Part shown: positions 1 to 10,000 of the stretch, in pieces | How positions within the stretch are numbered: the stretch's first letter is position 1 | How the letters are laid out: every line of letters starts with the position of its first letter | Assembly: GCF_014773395.1 (NCBI RefSeq) | Contig: NZ_JACXAF010000004.1 | Span: forward strand, 124,001 to 188,000 | DNA: 64,000 nt | From: Neiella litorisoli | Lineage (GTDB): Bacteria; Pseudomonadota; Gammaproteobacteria; Enterobacterales; Neiellaceae | Direction of reading: 5' to 3' | Position numbers and translations under genes: made by a program | The notes under the pieces: generated by a model | Seen by the model: the letters and a program-made list of their open reading frames with translations, nothing else | Database searches by the model: none | Told to the model about the DNA's origin: nothing

Positions 1-296
1 GTAAACGTAAAGCGGCGAAAGCCGCCGAGGCATTGGGCGTGGTTGAGGCACTGACTTTATCATCGGCGATTCAAGTGGCCGATAGCATCGCCAAGTCCAG
101 CAGCGTCAATATCATCAACTTCAATGCCTCTATTGGCATTGCTGGTAAAGGCGTGGTGATGTTTTGTGGTGACACCGCGTCGGTGTCATCAGCCATCGAG
201 ATTGCTGACAAGTACGCTGCAACACGCGGCTGCACCATTCACTCGGCGTTTATCCCTAATCCGAGTGAGCAGCTGCTGGCTCGTAAGCGGCTGTGA
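1..296 (+). CDS. Bacterial microcompartment shell protein (5' end outside window)
   Basis: This frame is open from base 3 to the TGA at 294-296, so only the C-terminal part of the protein is present. It begins with a Lys/Ala-rich stretch and then reads as one BMC fold: ALGVVEALTLSSAIQVAD, then a central segment with the turn GIAGKGVVMFCGDTASVSSAI, then the end segment IHSAFIPNPSEQLL. The family forms the protein shell of catabolic organelles. The Lys/Ala-rich lead and the FIPNPSEQL ending suggest it may be the second half of a tandem-domain shell protein or a single-domain protein with an N-terminal extension; the missing 5' end prevents a decision. It is followed by PduS-like and PduT-like genes on the same strand, so it is part of their operon. 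No start codon is claimed. Confidence 0.85.
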   Translation, partial: KRKAAKAAEALGVVEALTLSSAIQVADSIAKSSSVNIINFNASIGIAGKGVVMFCGDTASVSSAIEIADKYAATRGCTIHSAFIPNPSEQLLARKRL

Positions 297-343
297 GCGG
301 CCAGCTCTAGCAAACAACATCAACAATGTGGAGTGGTTCCAAC

Positions 344-1693
344 ATGGAACAACAGCAACTATTAGATTTAGTGCGCCAAGGTGGCGTCGTTGGTGAGGGT
401 GGCGCCGGCTTTCCGGCGCATGTGAAATATGATGCTCAGGTTGACACCGTGATCGCCAATGGCTGCGAGTGTGAACCTTTGTTGTATTCAGATCAGCATA
501 TTATGGCCAATCATGCCGCCGAAATTGTCAGTGCCATGAAAGCCATCATCAAGGCGACTGGTGCTTCACGCGGTGCTATTGGCATTAAAGCCAAGTATTC
601 GCAAATTGGTCAGCTGTTCGAAGCGGCAACGCAAGACAGTAATATTGATGTCTTTCGGATGGATAACTTCTACCCTGCTGGCGATGAACAAATTTTAGTT
701 CACGAAGTCACCGGCCAAAGTATCCCGCCGCTGGGCTTACCCAAAGATGTCGGCGCAGTGGTGGCCAACGTTGCCACCTTGCTGGCGGTCAACAATGCCA
801 TTAATGGCCAACCTGTGACCCATAAAATTGTCACCGTCACAGGCTCTGTAGCCAAACCATCGGTGATCCGTGTCCCTATTGGCACTTCAGTCAGAGCTTG
901 CGTTGCAGCCTGTGGCAATGAAACCGTTGATGATCCTGTGTATGTCATGGGCGGTCCAATGATGGGTAAAGTCATTGATGATCAACAGGTGTTTGATGAG
1001 ACGGTGATCAGCAAAACCAGCGGCGCCATTATTGTGCTGCCGCGGGGTCATGTTATCCATCAAGCAGCAACTTTACCCGAAGCAATTATTCAAAAAAGGG
1101 CAGCCACTTCGTGCATCCAATGCCGTGCTTGTACCGAATTATGCCCGCGCTATTTGATTGGTCAGGAATTCAAGCCTCATGAAGTAATGCGAGCCCTGGG
1201 CGCAGGTGGAAGCAAACCGGAAAGCATCAAACAAGCCCAGTTGTGCAGCGAGTGCGGTGCCTGTGAAGCCTTTAGTTGCCCGATGGGCTTATCACCACGA
1301 CGGATCAATGGCTTGCTCAAGCAAAAATTCCGCGAGCACCGAATTCAGTATGACGGCTCTCGAGAGATTGTTGCCGAGCAAAGCCAATTTCGCGACTTCC
1401 GCAAGATCCCAACCTCGCGCTTAGCGATGAAGCTGGGCATACATCACTACATGGCGTTACATCCGGAATTTGTAGGCGACATCAGCCCTGCAACCGTCTC
1501 AATCCCGCTGCAACAACATATTGGCGCGCCGTCCATTGCCACGGTCCAAGTGGGTGATGAAGTCAATGAAGGAGATTGCATTGGCGTCACCCCAGAGGGC
1601 GCATTGGGCGCCATGATCCACGCCTCAATGAGCGGCAAAATCACTGCCGTGGGCACATCCATCACCATTCAAGGAGCTCGCCGTGAACACTAA
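344..1693 (+). CDS. pduS: PduS-like microcompartment electron-transfer protein (RnfC-type, two 4Fe-4S clusters)
   Basis: The 449-residue protein resembles PduS, the flavin and iron-sulfur protein of propanediol-type microcompartments that passes electrons to cofactor reactivation and possibly across the shell. The N-terminus has the RnfC/NuoF-like segment VVGEGGAGFPAHVKY and NGCECEPLLYSD. Two ferredoxin-type motifs follow in the middle: CIQCRACTELCPR near residue 260 and CSECGACEAFSCP near residue 305. The C-terminal part is a soluble ligand-binding or barrel-sandwich region. I start at ATG 344 rather than the GTG at 326: GGAG lies 10 nt before it and the family begins near there. The 3' end overlaps the next gene by 11 bp, which points to translational coupling. 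In this locus the likely role is redox balancing during lactaldehyde/1,2-propanediol processing from rhamnose. Confidence 0.88.
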   Translation: MEQQQLLDLVRQGGVVGEGGAGFPAHVKYDAQVDTVIANGCECEPLLYSDQHIMANHAAEIVSAMKAIIKATGASRGAIGIKAKYSQIGQLFEAATQDSNIDVFRMDNFYPAGDEQILVHEVTGQSIPPLGLPKDVGAVVANVATLLAVNNAINGQPVTHKIVTVTGSVAKPSVIRVPIGTSVRACVAACGNETVDDPVYVMGGPMMGKVIDDQQVFDETVISKTSGAIIVLPRGHVIHQAATLPEAIIQKRAATSCIQCRACTELCPRYLIGQEFKPHEVMRALGAGGSKPESIKQAQLCSECGACEAFSCPMGLSPRRINGLLKQKFREHRIQYDGSREIVAEQSQFRDFRKIPTSRLAMKLGIHHYMALHPEFVGDISPATVSIPLQQHIGAPSIATVQVGDEVNEGDCIGVTPEGALGAMIHASMSGKITAVGTSITIQGARREH

Positions 1694-2237
1694 TCTGCAA
1701 GCCGTCGGCATGATTGAATTTAATAGCATTGCAATGGGCATTGAAACGGCTGACCATATGCTGAAATCGGCCAGTGTTAATCCGCTGATGATGAAAACAA
1801 TCTGCCCCGGTAAATACTTGGTTGCGGTTCACGGTGACGTGTCGTCGGTGCAATCAGCAGTAGATGCTGGCCTAGAGCTAGCCCAAAGCGCCATGGTGGA
1901 TTATTTAGTGATCCCCAATATTGAGCCTGCGGTTGTATCCGCCATGTCAGGCACCAACGCCAGCGAGATCACCTCGACGCTCGGTATTATTGAAACCTTC
2001 TCGGTCACCTCGGCGATTTTGGCGGCCGATAGCGCCGTGAAGAACTCAGACGTTGATTTGATTGAAGTGCGCATTGCGATGGGCCTTGGCGGCAAAGCAT
2101 TCTTCACCCTAACGGGGGACTTATCCAATGTTGAAGCCGCGATCAACAATGCAGCTGAGGTAGTCGCCAACAACGGTATGCTGGTGAGAAAGAGCGTGAT
2201 TGCAAGCTTGTCCGCGGAGTTAAAGCCATATATTTAA
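1683..2237 (+). CDS. pduT: PduT-like tandem-domain microcompartment shell protein with predicted Fe-S cysteine
   Basis: The 184-residue protein has two BMC domains in tandem: residues about 6-85, starting AVGMIEFNSIAMGIE, and 98-175, starting TLGIIETFSVTSAIL. It matches PduT in length and in the segment KTICPGKYL, whose cysteine is the one that binds a 4Fe-4S cluster in the pore of the PduT trimer. PduT is thought to dock PduS and conduct electrons through the shell, and here the gene follows pduS directly. The start is GTG 1683, preceded by AAGGAG with good spacing and overlapping the end of pduS. A strong terminator closes the operon 35 bp downstream. Confidence 0.9.
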   Translation: MNTNLQAVGMIEFNSIAMGIETADHMLKSASVNPLMMKTICPGKYLVAVHGDVSSVQSAVDAGLELAQSAMVDYLVIPNIEPAVVSAMSGTNASEITSTLGIIETFSVTSAILAADSAVKNSDVDLIEVRIAMGLGGKAFFTLTGDLSNVEAAINNAAEVVANNGMLVRKSVIASLSAELKPYI

Positions 2238-2272
2238 CCGCCATGACGTCGCTGTCAGTTCCGTTGTTGATG

Positions 2273-2303
2273 AAAGAGCATCATGGTTGATGCTCTTTTT
2301 TTT
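2273..2303 (+). terminator. Rho-independent terminator of the microcompartment operon
   Basis: A perfect stem, AAAGAGCATCA paired with TGATGCTCTTT around the loop TGGT, is followed by a run of eight or more T. It lies 35 bp after the pduT-like stop codon and ends the plus-strand operon. Confidence 0.9.
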
Positions 2304-2306
2304 GCG

Positions 2307-2335
2307 CAAAAAAACGCCTCAATTGCTGAGGCGTT
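2307..2335 (-). terminator. Rho-independent terminator of the beta-helix/heparinase operon
   Basis: Read on the minus strand, AACGCCTCA and TGAGGCGTT form a stem with a 5-nt loop, followed by a T run (the A tract at 2307-2312). It lies 25 bp after the stop codon at 2361, back to back with the plus-strand terminator. Confidence 0.85.
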
Positions 2336-2360
2336 GTTGTCATAGGCGGAGCTAATGAGA

Positions 2361-4031
2361 TTAGTTCTTCAATCGCTTATTGAGCTGGTAGTGATACAAA
2401 GACGGAACACCGGTCACTTCGCCATTAATTAACTCTTTGTAGGTGATATCGTTGTACTTAAGCTTGATCGGTAAATTGCCTGATAGACCAATAATGCGCC
2501 CTTCAGAGGTCGACTTCATGCCATCAATGACCACCGGCTTATCTGAGCCAGCGCCATTAGAGAAGTACAACTTGGTATTCCACAGCGTGTTGTACTTGCC
2601 GTGTTGTGGTCGCCAGTATGGCGCACCGCCGGCCGTAAATAAGGGGTAGCTGTAATAGCCTTGCTGGTCCGCCAAATCTTCGTCAAGAGTGATGTACGCC
2701 TCGGTATTATCGAACAAGTTCTCGTGGTTGGCGCCACCATGCTGATCAATGTATGGGTCAACCAGAATGCGAGAATTGACATAGACATTCTTGTTGCCAA
2801 AGGTGTTCGCGCTAATTGAGTGCCACATTGGGTTGGCCACTGTTAAATTCTTTACCAACACCAGACTGACGCCACCGGTTTGCACCGAGTAATGGGCTAG
2901 CGCATTCTCTTCGTGAGCCGTTGTCGTAACATTCTCAATAGTCAGGTTGGCGGCATTCTCAGTGAGGATCCCGCTATCGGCGTTATGAATGGTAATGTCT
3001 TTAACCCAACCATTGTGAGTGCGAGTTAAGAACATGCCATTAAAGCCGGGCTCCACGTGGTGAGCAACCCAAGGGTGAATGGGAAAGTTAATGGTAAAGT
3101 GCTCAAAACCAACATTGCTGATATGTTTCCACTCGGTAATGTCCGGTTGCCAACGCGGATCGGCAGCATGCAGCAGTGGTGTTTTAATGGTGACTTTGTT
3201 CCCTGAGATGCCAGTGATTTTGGTGTGCTGGCGGATCAGCGCCATATCCGGGAAATTCCAATGGTGAGAGCCGATTTCAATATCAGTGGGATCACCGTAA
3301 AGCTCAGGAATTAAAGAGCCGCCCTTGCCTTCGCGGTTGTACCAATTGATCCGAACAATATCGCCAACCTTGAGCTGCTTGGCGCTATCGACGGTGAAGG
3401 TAAAATCATCTTTGCCGCCACTGGTTAATTTGGCCAACGGCTTGACCTTGCGGTCGTATTCTTTCAAGTAGGACTTGATGCGCTCGCCTTCAACACCGGT
3501 CCATAAAAAACCACCGCTCCAAGACCAGTTACTGAACAACATGTGCATGTTGTCTTTCGGCCGTCTTTCGTACTTGTTCTGCTTAACCAGATATTCAGAT
3601 AATTCTCGCAATTCTTCTGGGAACTTGACTAATTCCAGAGGCCGCGGGAAATACAATTCGGTAGTCGACTGTCCGCTACCGCGCAGCACTATGTTGCTGC
3701 GTTGGATTCGAATGATTTCACTGAGAATGTAGCGGCCCTTGCCAAACTGCACAATCACCGGCTGAGACTGCTTTTTCAGGGAATCGAGCAACGCCAATAA
3801 CGCAACGGTATCATCTTCATTGTCGTTCGGAAGAAGACCATGATCGTTGACATGAATAACCTTCCAACCCTTTGTGTCGGGTTGCTTTTCGCCATATTCA
3901 TAACCGGCATAGGAAAAATCCGGCAGATAAATGTTACTTAACGCGCCAGGCTCCTTGGCCATCGCAGGCAAACCGACCGAGGTACACACCGCAGCCATCA
4001 GCAAGGAGCGTAACGTCACATTCAATTTCAT
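2361..4031 (-). CDS. Secreted right-handed beta-helix protein, pectate-lyase-like fold
   Basis: The 556-residue protein has a signal peptide ending VGLPAMAKE. It then has the pectate-lyase-superfamily entry segment, with VNDHGLLPNDNEDDTVALLALLDSL followed by GKGRYILSEIIRIQRSNIVLRGSGQ, the pattern of the first rungs of a parallel beta-helix. Later rungs (INFPIHPW, DITIHNADSGILTENAANLTIENVTT, NKNVYVNSRIL) continue the helix to about residue 440. This fold is used by polysaccharide lyases, epimerases and glycoside hydrolases. I cannot assign a family or catalytic residues. It follows the heparinase-fold gene in the same operon (49 bp gap), so the two probably act on the same glycan in the periplasm or outside the cell. 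Confidence 0.75.
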   Translation of the reverse strand: MKLNVTLRSLLMAAVCTSVGLPAMAKEPGALSNIYLPDFSYAGYEYGEKQPDTKGWKVIHVNDHGLLPNDNEDDTVALLALLDSLKKQSQPVIVQFGKGRYILSEIIRIQRSNIVLRGSGQSTTELYFPRPLELVKFPEELRELSEYLVKQNKYERRPKDNMHMLFSNWSWSGGFLWTGVEGERIKSYLKEYDRKVKPLAKLTSGGKDDFTFTVDSAKQLKVGDIVRINWYNREGKGGSLIPELYGDPTDIEIGSHHWNFPDMALIRQHTKITGISGNKVTIKTPLLHAADPRWQPDITEWKHISNVGFEHFTINFPIHPWVAHHVEPGFNGMFLTRTHNGWVKDITIHNADSGILTENAANLTIENVTTTAHEENALAHYSVQTGGVSLVLVKNLTVANPMWHSISANTFGNKNVYVNSRILVDPYIDQHGGANHENLFDNTEAYITLDEDLADQQGYYSYPLFTAGGAPYWRPQHGKYNTLWNTKLYFSNGAGSDKPVVIDGMKSTSEGRIIGLSGNLPIKLKYNDITYKELINGEVTGVPSLYHYQLNKRLKN

Positions 4032-4080
4032 ACTAATTAACCTTGTTGTTTACTTATCCACTGGACTTAATCAGTGCAAT

Positions 4081-6696
4081 TTAAAAGCGTTTAAACGCTG
4101 CCGTGCTATCCCATTGTGGTCGCAATTCATGACGCTGGAATTGCAGGCTGCGGCCACTACCGATGTACAAGTGTTCAAGCGTTTGCTCGGCATCAACCGT
4201 GATCACCGCAAAGCGGCCACGGAAGCGGATCCCCAGGGCGTCATTGATGTACTCGTCATTAAGATCCTGCTGCAGCAAGATGTATTGGGTCTTGGCTTGA
4301 CCAGCAACACGAACGCTCACTTTCACCCCTTTAAACTCACCATTGACCAGCAATCGCTCAGCCGCCTGCACTGCTGGCTGCTCGCCTGCTTGCTCGGTAT
4401 GAGATTCGTAAACGGTGACAAATGGATTTGTCCACGCTTCGCCATGGCGGCGCATCAGCACAGTTGGCAGTGGCTTTTTGTCATATGGGCGCGGTGCCGA
4501 TTTCGACTGCGGCGCTAATACCTGGGTTAACTGAGCTTCCGGTCCAGCCGGAAAAATCGCCCGCATGACGATAGGCTGCTCGGCCAACTTGTTGGCACGG
4601 AATGTCGCCGTCATCGACTGAGTGGTCGGCGCGCCGGACTTAACCTGCTCAAAGAAATGCCAGCCTGGATGCCGGTAAACCTTATGATATTGCCAATGCA
4701 AGCTTGCTGATTGCTGGTAGCGCTCGCTATCGTCTTGCAGCGGCAGCGGGCTGTTATCTGAGGTCAGCGATAATTGATCAGCGACATTGTGATACACATA
4801 GTCATGGAACTGCTCTGGCGTATCCGAGCGAGCGCGGAACACATCCAAATAGTAGCCTTGAGTATCGGACAGGCGAATTAATGCCAACGTCCGCTGATGT
4901 TCAGCTGGGGCCACTAAGTTATAACCATCGTTGAACGATGTGGTAGCAAATGAATAGAGCTCGGATACCGCCGGTTGCTCATAATCAGGCTCAATCGCTT
5001 CGGTTTGAACCTGCTCAATTCCGAGGTTGATCCACCCCCCCTTCGATGCCGATGCACCATTACTGATGACGCTATTGTGGGCGGCAAATAAACGATAGTA
5101 ATTTTCGTGAATATCGGTGCCATAGGTCCACTTGCCACCGTCAATACCGAGCACATACCCCTGGCCATAAAGCTCCAGATCCATACCCGTGGCATGACCA
5201 TGGATATAGCTGCCACCAGACACAACAGCCATCAGGCCATCTTTAGCAACGCCTGTTTTGGCAATGTTGCGCTGCACTGTCATTCCAGCGTAGGGCAAAT
5301 GATTAGTGCGCGGCCGCATGGGCGCAACCTGCTCACCACCGGGCTCGACCAATTGCGAGCTCGACCAGAGTAATTGCAGCGGCAACACATAAGGGCTTGG
5401 GGCATAATGCCTTGGCTCCAGCTCATCGCGATGATAATTGCCATTGGCAACACTCGCCGCAAGGAACTGACCAAATTGCTCAGCTTGCTGCTGATTGTCA
5501 TTGAGTCGAGCAAGCACTAAGGCCATCTCGTAGGTTTGATATTCAATCGCCATATGACGATGGGTATCTCCATTGTAGGGATAGGCATCATTCGGAAACT
5601 GCAAGTTGTACATGGCCGTCAGCGACTGCGGAATATTCGGGTAGCGCTGACCGAGTTTTAGTTCGGGATAGATGCGATCCATCAATGTCATTAAGTAAAT
5701 CGACAAGCTGGTGACATGACGCGAATAGCTCAAGGATTCTGGCCAAATATCGCCAGCTTGAGGGAACATTTCAGCCACCATTTTTAGCGATGCCTGATGC
5801 TCGGTGTTGGTGTCGAGATAAAACGGTAGTAACCGCTCGATGGCAGCCGGATCATCAAGGGCGTGAATGTTGTGAACCAGGCTAGATGATTCAAGCACCG
5901 GCCAGTTGGAATCTAACAGACCGCGATTGAGCGCTAATTCAACATAGGTATTGAACACCTGCTGGGCGGCATCAAAGTCAAACGACACCAGCTGATCACT
6001 AGCAAGATCGACAACTTTACCACCACTATTTAGCCAGTTATAAACAAAATCGTAGATGATCGGCAACTGAGCACCGAGTACTCGTGCTTCGAGCAAGTGG
6101 TTATCCTGATACAGCCAGCCACTATTGCGTGCGCCGTCTTTACTCGACTCTGGCCCCAATTTGGTTTTAGCCAACGCGTTAACAAACAGCGACAACATGT
6201 CTGCCGCACACTGGGCATATTGTTGCTGCTCGGTTAAGTAAAACATGACGCCACAATCAACGCCGTTTTGGACGCCATTGAGCATCGCCAGCTGCGGCTC
6301 TCTGGGGTTACCCCAGCGCAACTTGTCACTACTGTGATTGCCTTTAGACTTGGCATAGGTGACTAAGGTCGGCGCACTGTTTTCACCATCAGGCCATTCA
6401 AGCGGTAGCGCCAACAACTTGTCTTTGCGCTCAGCCAAGTCCTTGGCTGCGGCCTTATCTGCCCGTGATTTTAATTGCGTAAATAGTTGCTGGGCCCAAT
6501 CTTGCTGCTCAATTTTATTCAGGATCTGCTGCCGCTCATCTGCTTTCACCCAGATAAATGGTCGCTCCATTTCTACCGCAGCCTCTGTCTCGCTTGGCGC
6601 CGCTTTAGCTGGGTTTGGTGGCGCCTCGTTTGGCGTACATGCTGCGGTAAAAATAAGAGTCACAGCAGCTAAGTGACTCAAAACTGCCTTGTTCAT
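4081..6696 (-). CDS. Heparinase II/III-fold polysaccharide lyase, lipoprotein
   Basis: The 871-residue protein has a lipobox, FTAACTPNE, so it is probably membrane-anchored. The N-terminal half (about 45-440) looks like the alpha/alpha toroid of heparinase-type lyases. From about residue 470 comes the heparinase II/III beta-sandwich, with the segment [18 protein letters not shown] followed by LGIDGGKW. This matches the family pattern in which a His/Asp-containing strand precedes a GxDGG turn. Families with this fold include alginate, heparin/chondroitin and some ulvan lyases (for example PL37 and PL40). Given the neighbours, ulvan or another uronate-rich glycan is the likely substrate, but the PL family is not resolved here. 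It is the first gene of a two-gene operon; a GGTGA-type motif lies 85 nt upstream. Confidence 0.78.
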   Translation of the reverse strand: MNKAVLSHLAAVTLIFTAACTPNEAPPNPAKAAPSETEAAVEMERPFIWVKADERQQILNKIEQQDWAQQLFTQLKSRADKAAAKDLAERKDKLLALPLEWPDGENSAPTLVTYAKSKGNHSSDKLRWGNPREPQLAMLNGVQNGVDCGVMFYLTEQQQYAQCAADMLSLFVNALAKTKLGPESSKDGARNSGWLYQDNHLLEARVLGAQLPIIYDFVYNWLNSGGKVVDLASDQLVSFDFDAAQQVFNTYVELALNRGLLDSNWPVLESSSLVHNIHALDDPAAIERLLPFYLDTNTEHQASLKMVAEMFPQAGDIWPESLSYSRHVTSLSIYLMTLMDRIYPELKLGQRYPNIPQSLTAMYNLQFPNDAYPYNGDTHRHMAIEYQTYEMALVLARLNDNQQQAEQFGQFLAASVANGNYHRDELEPRHYAPSPYVLPLQLLWSSSQLVEPGGEQVAPMRPRTNHLPYAGMTVQRNIAKTGVAKDGLMAVVSGGSYIHGHATGMDLELYGQGYVLGIDGGKWTYGTDIHENYYRLFAAHNSVISNGASASKGGWINLGIEQVQTEAIEPDYEQPAVSELYSFATTSFNDGYNLVAPAEHQRTLALIRLSDTQGYYLDVFRARSDTPEQFHDYVYHNVADQLSLTSDNSPLPLQDDSERYQQSASLHWQYHKVYRHPGWHFFEQVKSGAPTTQSMTATFRANKLAEQPIVMRAIFPAGPEAQLTQVLAPQSKSAPRPYDKKPLPTVLMRRHGEAWTNPFVTVYESHTEQAGEQPAVQAAERLLVNGEFKGVKVSVRVAGQAKTQYILLQQDLNDEYINDALGIRFRGRFAVITVDAEQTLEHLYIGSGRSLQFQRHELRPQWDSTAAFKRF

Positions 6697-6780
6697 TTCG
6701 GGTCATTCCCACAGTTAGTGCAATAGTGTCAGCATACAGGGGGGCAATTACTCAATACAGTCACAATCAATCAATATGAA

Positions 6781-6800
6781 TCACCAATCACAAAAACAAT
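6781..6800 (-). promoter_or_regulatory. Candidate operator (GGTGA-type motif) upstream of the heparinase-fold gene
   Basis: The plus strand reads TCACCAATCACAAAAACAAT, closely matching TCACCAATAACTAAAACC before kdgT and less closely the sites before PL24, GH88 and DUF1080. It lies 85 nt before the start codon. The match was found by eye. Confidence 0.4.
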
Positions 6801-6930
6801 GACATGACAGTGCAAATAAATAATAAACAAATCAAAGATGAATGAAGTGGACTAGAGATGACGGCGCGCAGTCGAGACAACATACAATCACGCCATTGTC
6901 AGCGGCCGTTACCGCGTTTTAATGTGACAT

Positions 6931-6969
6931 TAAAAAAGCCTAACCATCGAGACGATGATTAGGCTTTTA
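6931..6969 (-). terminator. Rho-independent terminator of TonB receptor copy 1
   Basis: On the minus strand AAAAGCCTAATCATCG pairs with CGATGGTTAGGCTTTT around TCT, followed by T residues. The same hairpin recurs after the second receptor copy at 10875-10914. Confidence 0.9.
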
Positions 6970-7000
6970 TCACTTAGCGAGTTAGCTAAGCTAGACCAAC

Positions 7001-10000
7001 TTAGAAGCGGTAGCTAAGCGCTGCTTTATAGATGCGGCCTTGGCGGCTAATGCTGTGGATCGCTTTCTTGTTGCTGCCGTAATAATCCTTAACTTCTTCG
7101 TCCGTCAGGTTGAATGCCTGCACGATGAATTTCAGGTTCTTATTAATTTTATAAGAGCCAGAGAAGTCCAAACGACCGGTCTCATCACGGGTGCGCTCAC
7201 CGGTGCCAAGGAATGAGTTCGCACCTTGTAGGGTTTGCTTATCACGCCAGTTGTAGATAAAGCGAGCACTGAAACCGTTGTTTTCCCAGTAGCCAATCAA
7301 GTTGTACGACTTCGGCGAAACGCGGGTCAGTAACAGTTCACTACCAGACTGGTTGATCTTGGTGTAGTTGAACACACCACCGAAACCATCATAAGGGTAT
7401 GGCAGGAAGTCGAGTTTCTGCTGAATGGCAATTTCGTAGCCATCAACCTTCAGCTCATCGTTGCTGTTTACCGCCGTTTTAATGCTCACTTCACGGTATT
7501 CATCACTGATCAAGTTACCATCATCGTCGTAAACCAAGTACGGTTCTGGCTCCTGACAGCGGAATTCAGTCTCAGAAATAGCAACTCGCTCAATATCGCC
7601 AATTAACTCGTTGACCAACGGATCAGAGCCATCGTCTGGACAGTAACCCTCTTCAAATTCGAATAGGTTGGTAATGTCTTTTCTGAAGTAACCGACCGAA
7701 ATCGCACTACCGTCACGGTTGTACCATTCCAACGATAAGTCATAGTTATCAGCTTCATACGGGCGAACCGTAGAGCTTGGTAACTCAAGCTTAACCGTTG
7801 AGTTAGTCTCGTTCAGGTTAGCGGTTGGGCGCTGAGTCAACAGGTTTGGACGCACAAGACCTTCGTAATAAGCGGCACGTAACACGACATCTTCATGCAG
7901 CTCAAAAGCAATGTTCGCCATTGGCAAGGTGTTGTTGTAATCATCCTCAAACTTGGACAATTGCGCGACAGGTTCCCCCGTGGATAAACGGCCCAGCTTG
8001 TAGCCGTGGAAGGTGTTGTCCGTTTCCACATAACGAACACCCAGGTTACCTGTGTAGGTAATGTCGAATGGTAATTCACCTGAAATATCAGTGGTTAAGT
8101 AAGTTGCCTTAATCTCTTGCTCGGCACTGAAGTTATAACCAATGTTCGATGGCAAATCAGTGGTCGAGTTCATACCATCCCAGAAACCAGTGCGGTTACG
8201 CTCGATGAACTCATGCACACCGTATTCAAGAATACGCTCAGGACGATTTTGTGAATCAGTAGGTAATTCCAACTGATCGCGCTCGGTGACAATGTTGGTT
8301 TGCAGAGCTTTAATTGCCGCGGCGTTATCAAAGGTTACCCAACCGCCGTTGACAATCAATTGGCCAGTTACCGGATCCACCACACTTTGGGTGTTATCAA
8401 AAGTGTTTTTGATCTTGCCGCCAAAGTAGTCATCACCACGTGAAGCCACAGTTTTGGTGGTCAGGTAAGAGCTGCTAATTTGGGCGGTATCAACACCAGA
8501 GATACGCTGCAATTGATCAACGCTGTCCAAATCTTCTTGAGAATAACGAAGGCCAGTTTTGAAGGCGTCAAAACGCAGCACATCACCCAAACCAAATTCA
8601 GTGTAATGCTGAACATTGAATTCGGCTGCATCGTAGTCTTTTTCTAAATCCTGGACGCGACCATTGATACCAGCATTCAACTGACGGCCTTGGTTTTTGG
8701 CATCTCGGCTATTGACTGAAGATGCAGTCGCGTGGGCCGATGACCATGCCAAATCATCATAGACATAAGGGGTTTCAAAACCACCAGACACAACGATTTT
8801 ACTGAGGTTACCGCCACCTTGGTTAATGGTGCCGTTAAAACCAGTTTGTGCTCGGCTGGCCAATTGATGGCCGACGTGAACAAAGTTCAAGCCAACGTTT
8901 TCGAAGTTGTTTTCCGCATCAGAAAGCGTGACTTTAGCGTCCATCACCCAATTATCAACGGCGTAATCGGCGTACAAAATGGCAGCGCGCGACTCTTCTT
9001 CGAAGGTGGTTTTACGGTTCTCAATTTGGTACTTACCATTTTTGAAATCGTAACCTGGGGCAATAAAGGCGCGGCCACCGGTGCCATCTTCAGTCAGGCT
9101 GGTGTAGGCAAATGGCGAAGAATCCATATCCAGCGTGACTTCGCCTTCATAGTAGTCTGAAGCCCAGTTGGTTTTGTGCAGGCCTGCTTCGTAGTTGGTG
9201 GTTTCTTTGGTGCCATCATCCAAATTACGCTTGGAGTACATCAGGTGGGCGCCGACTTTGAGGTCGTCATTGATGCGATACTCAACGTTACCGGTGAATG
9301 ACTTACGGTCACCATCACTGTACTGGCTGACGTTACGGCCACGCAGTGGTACGCGAATTTCGTCACCCTCTTCAAGCAAGTGGGCGTACTTTTCTTTGTA
9401 CTCGGCTAAGTTGGTTGCACGAGTATGAAGGGTGTCTTTTTTCGCATCGTACCAATCTTCAACCGAGACATAGTCAACCACGTCAAAGGTATCGCGACGG
9501 AATTCTTGCTTTGATGCCGCAAATTTGAAGGCAACAGCCAGCTTGTCTTCAATTAAGTGTTTAACTGCATTGATTTTAATTTCAGGGTTGTAGGTCTCCG
9601 CCAGATCTTCATAACGCATCCCCAAGGTGACACCAGCCGTGCCATCTTTTTTACTCAGCGCTTGTTGCAACTGTTGGTCAACCACACCAGCAACGCCACC
9701 TTCTTGCAGATCAGCTGTTGGCGACTTCACAACGGTCACACCATCAAAGACACCGCCTTCATAGGCGGCGAATGGGTTACCGGCGCCAACCTGGGTGATA
9801 TTGGTTGCTGAAGATGGTGTGGCAATGGATTGCCCCATCGCCGTGGTTTTCACAAAGCCGCTGCTCAAACCACGCAAACTAATGGTTGACTGGCGACCTT
9901 CGTCGTTCGAGTTCAGCTGAATACCTGGCAGGGCTTGCAGTGCATCACCCAAGTCAAGTGCTGGCAATGCATCCATATCGGTTGCGGAAATCGCATCAAC

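Noticed and set aside
3931-4518. 195-codon open frame on the plus strand over the beta-helix and heparinase genes
   Set aside because: It lies antisense across two well-supported genes and their junction, has no domain or ribosome site, and its composition is that of a shadow frame.
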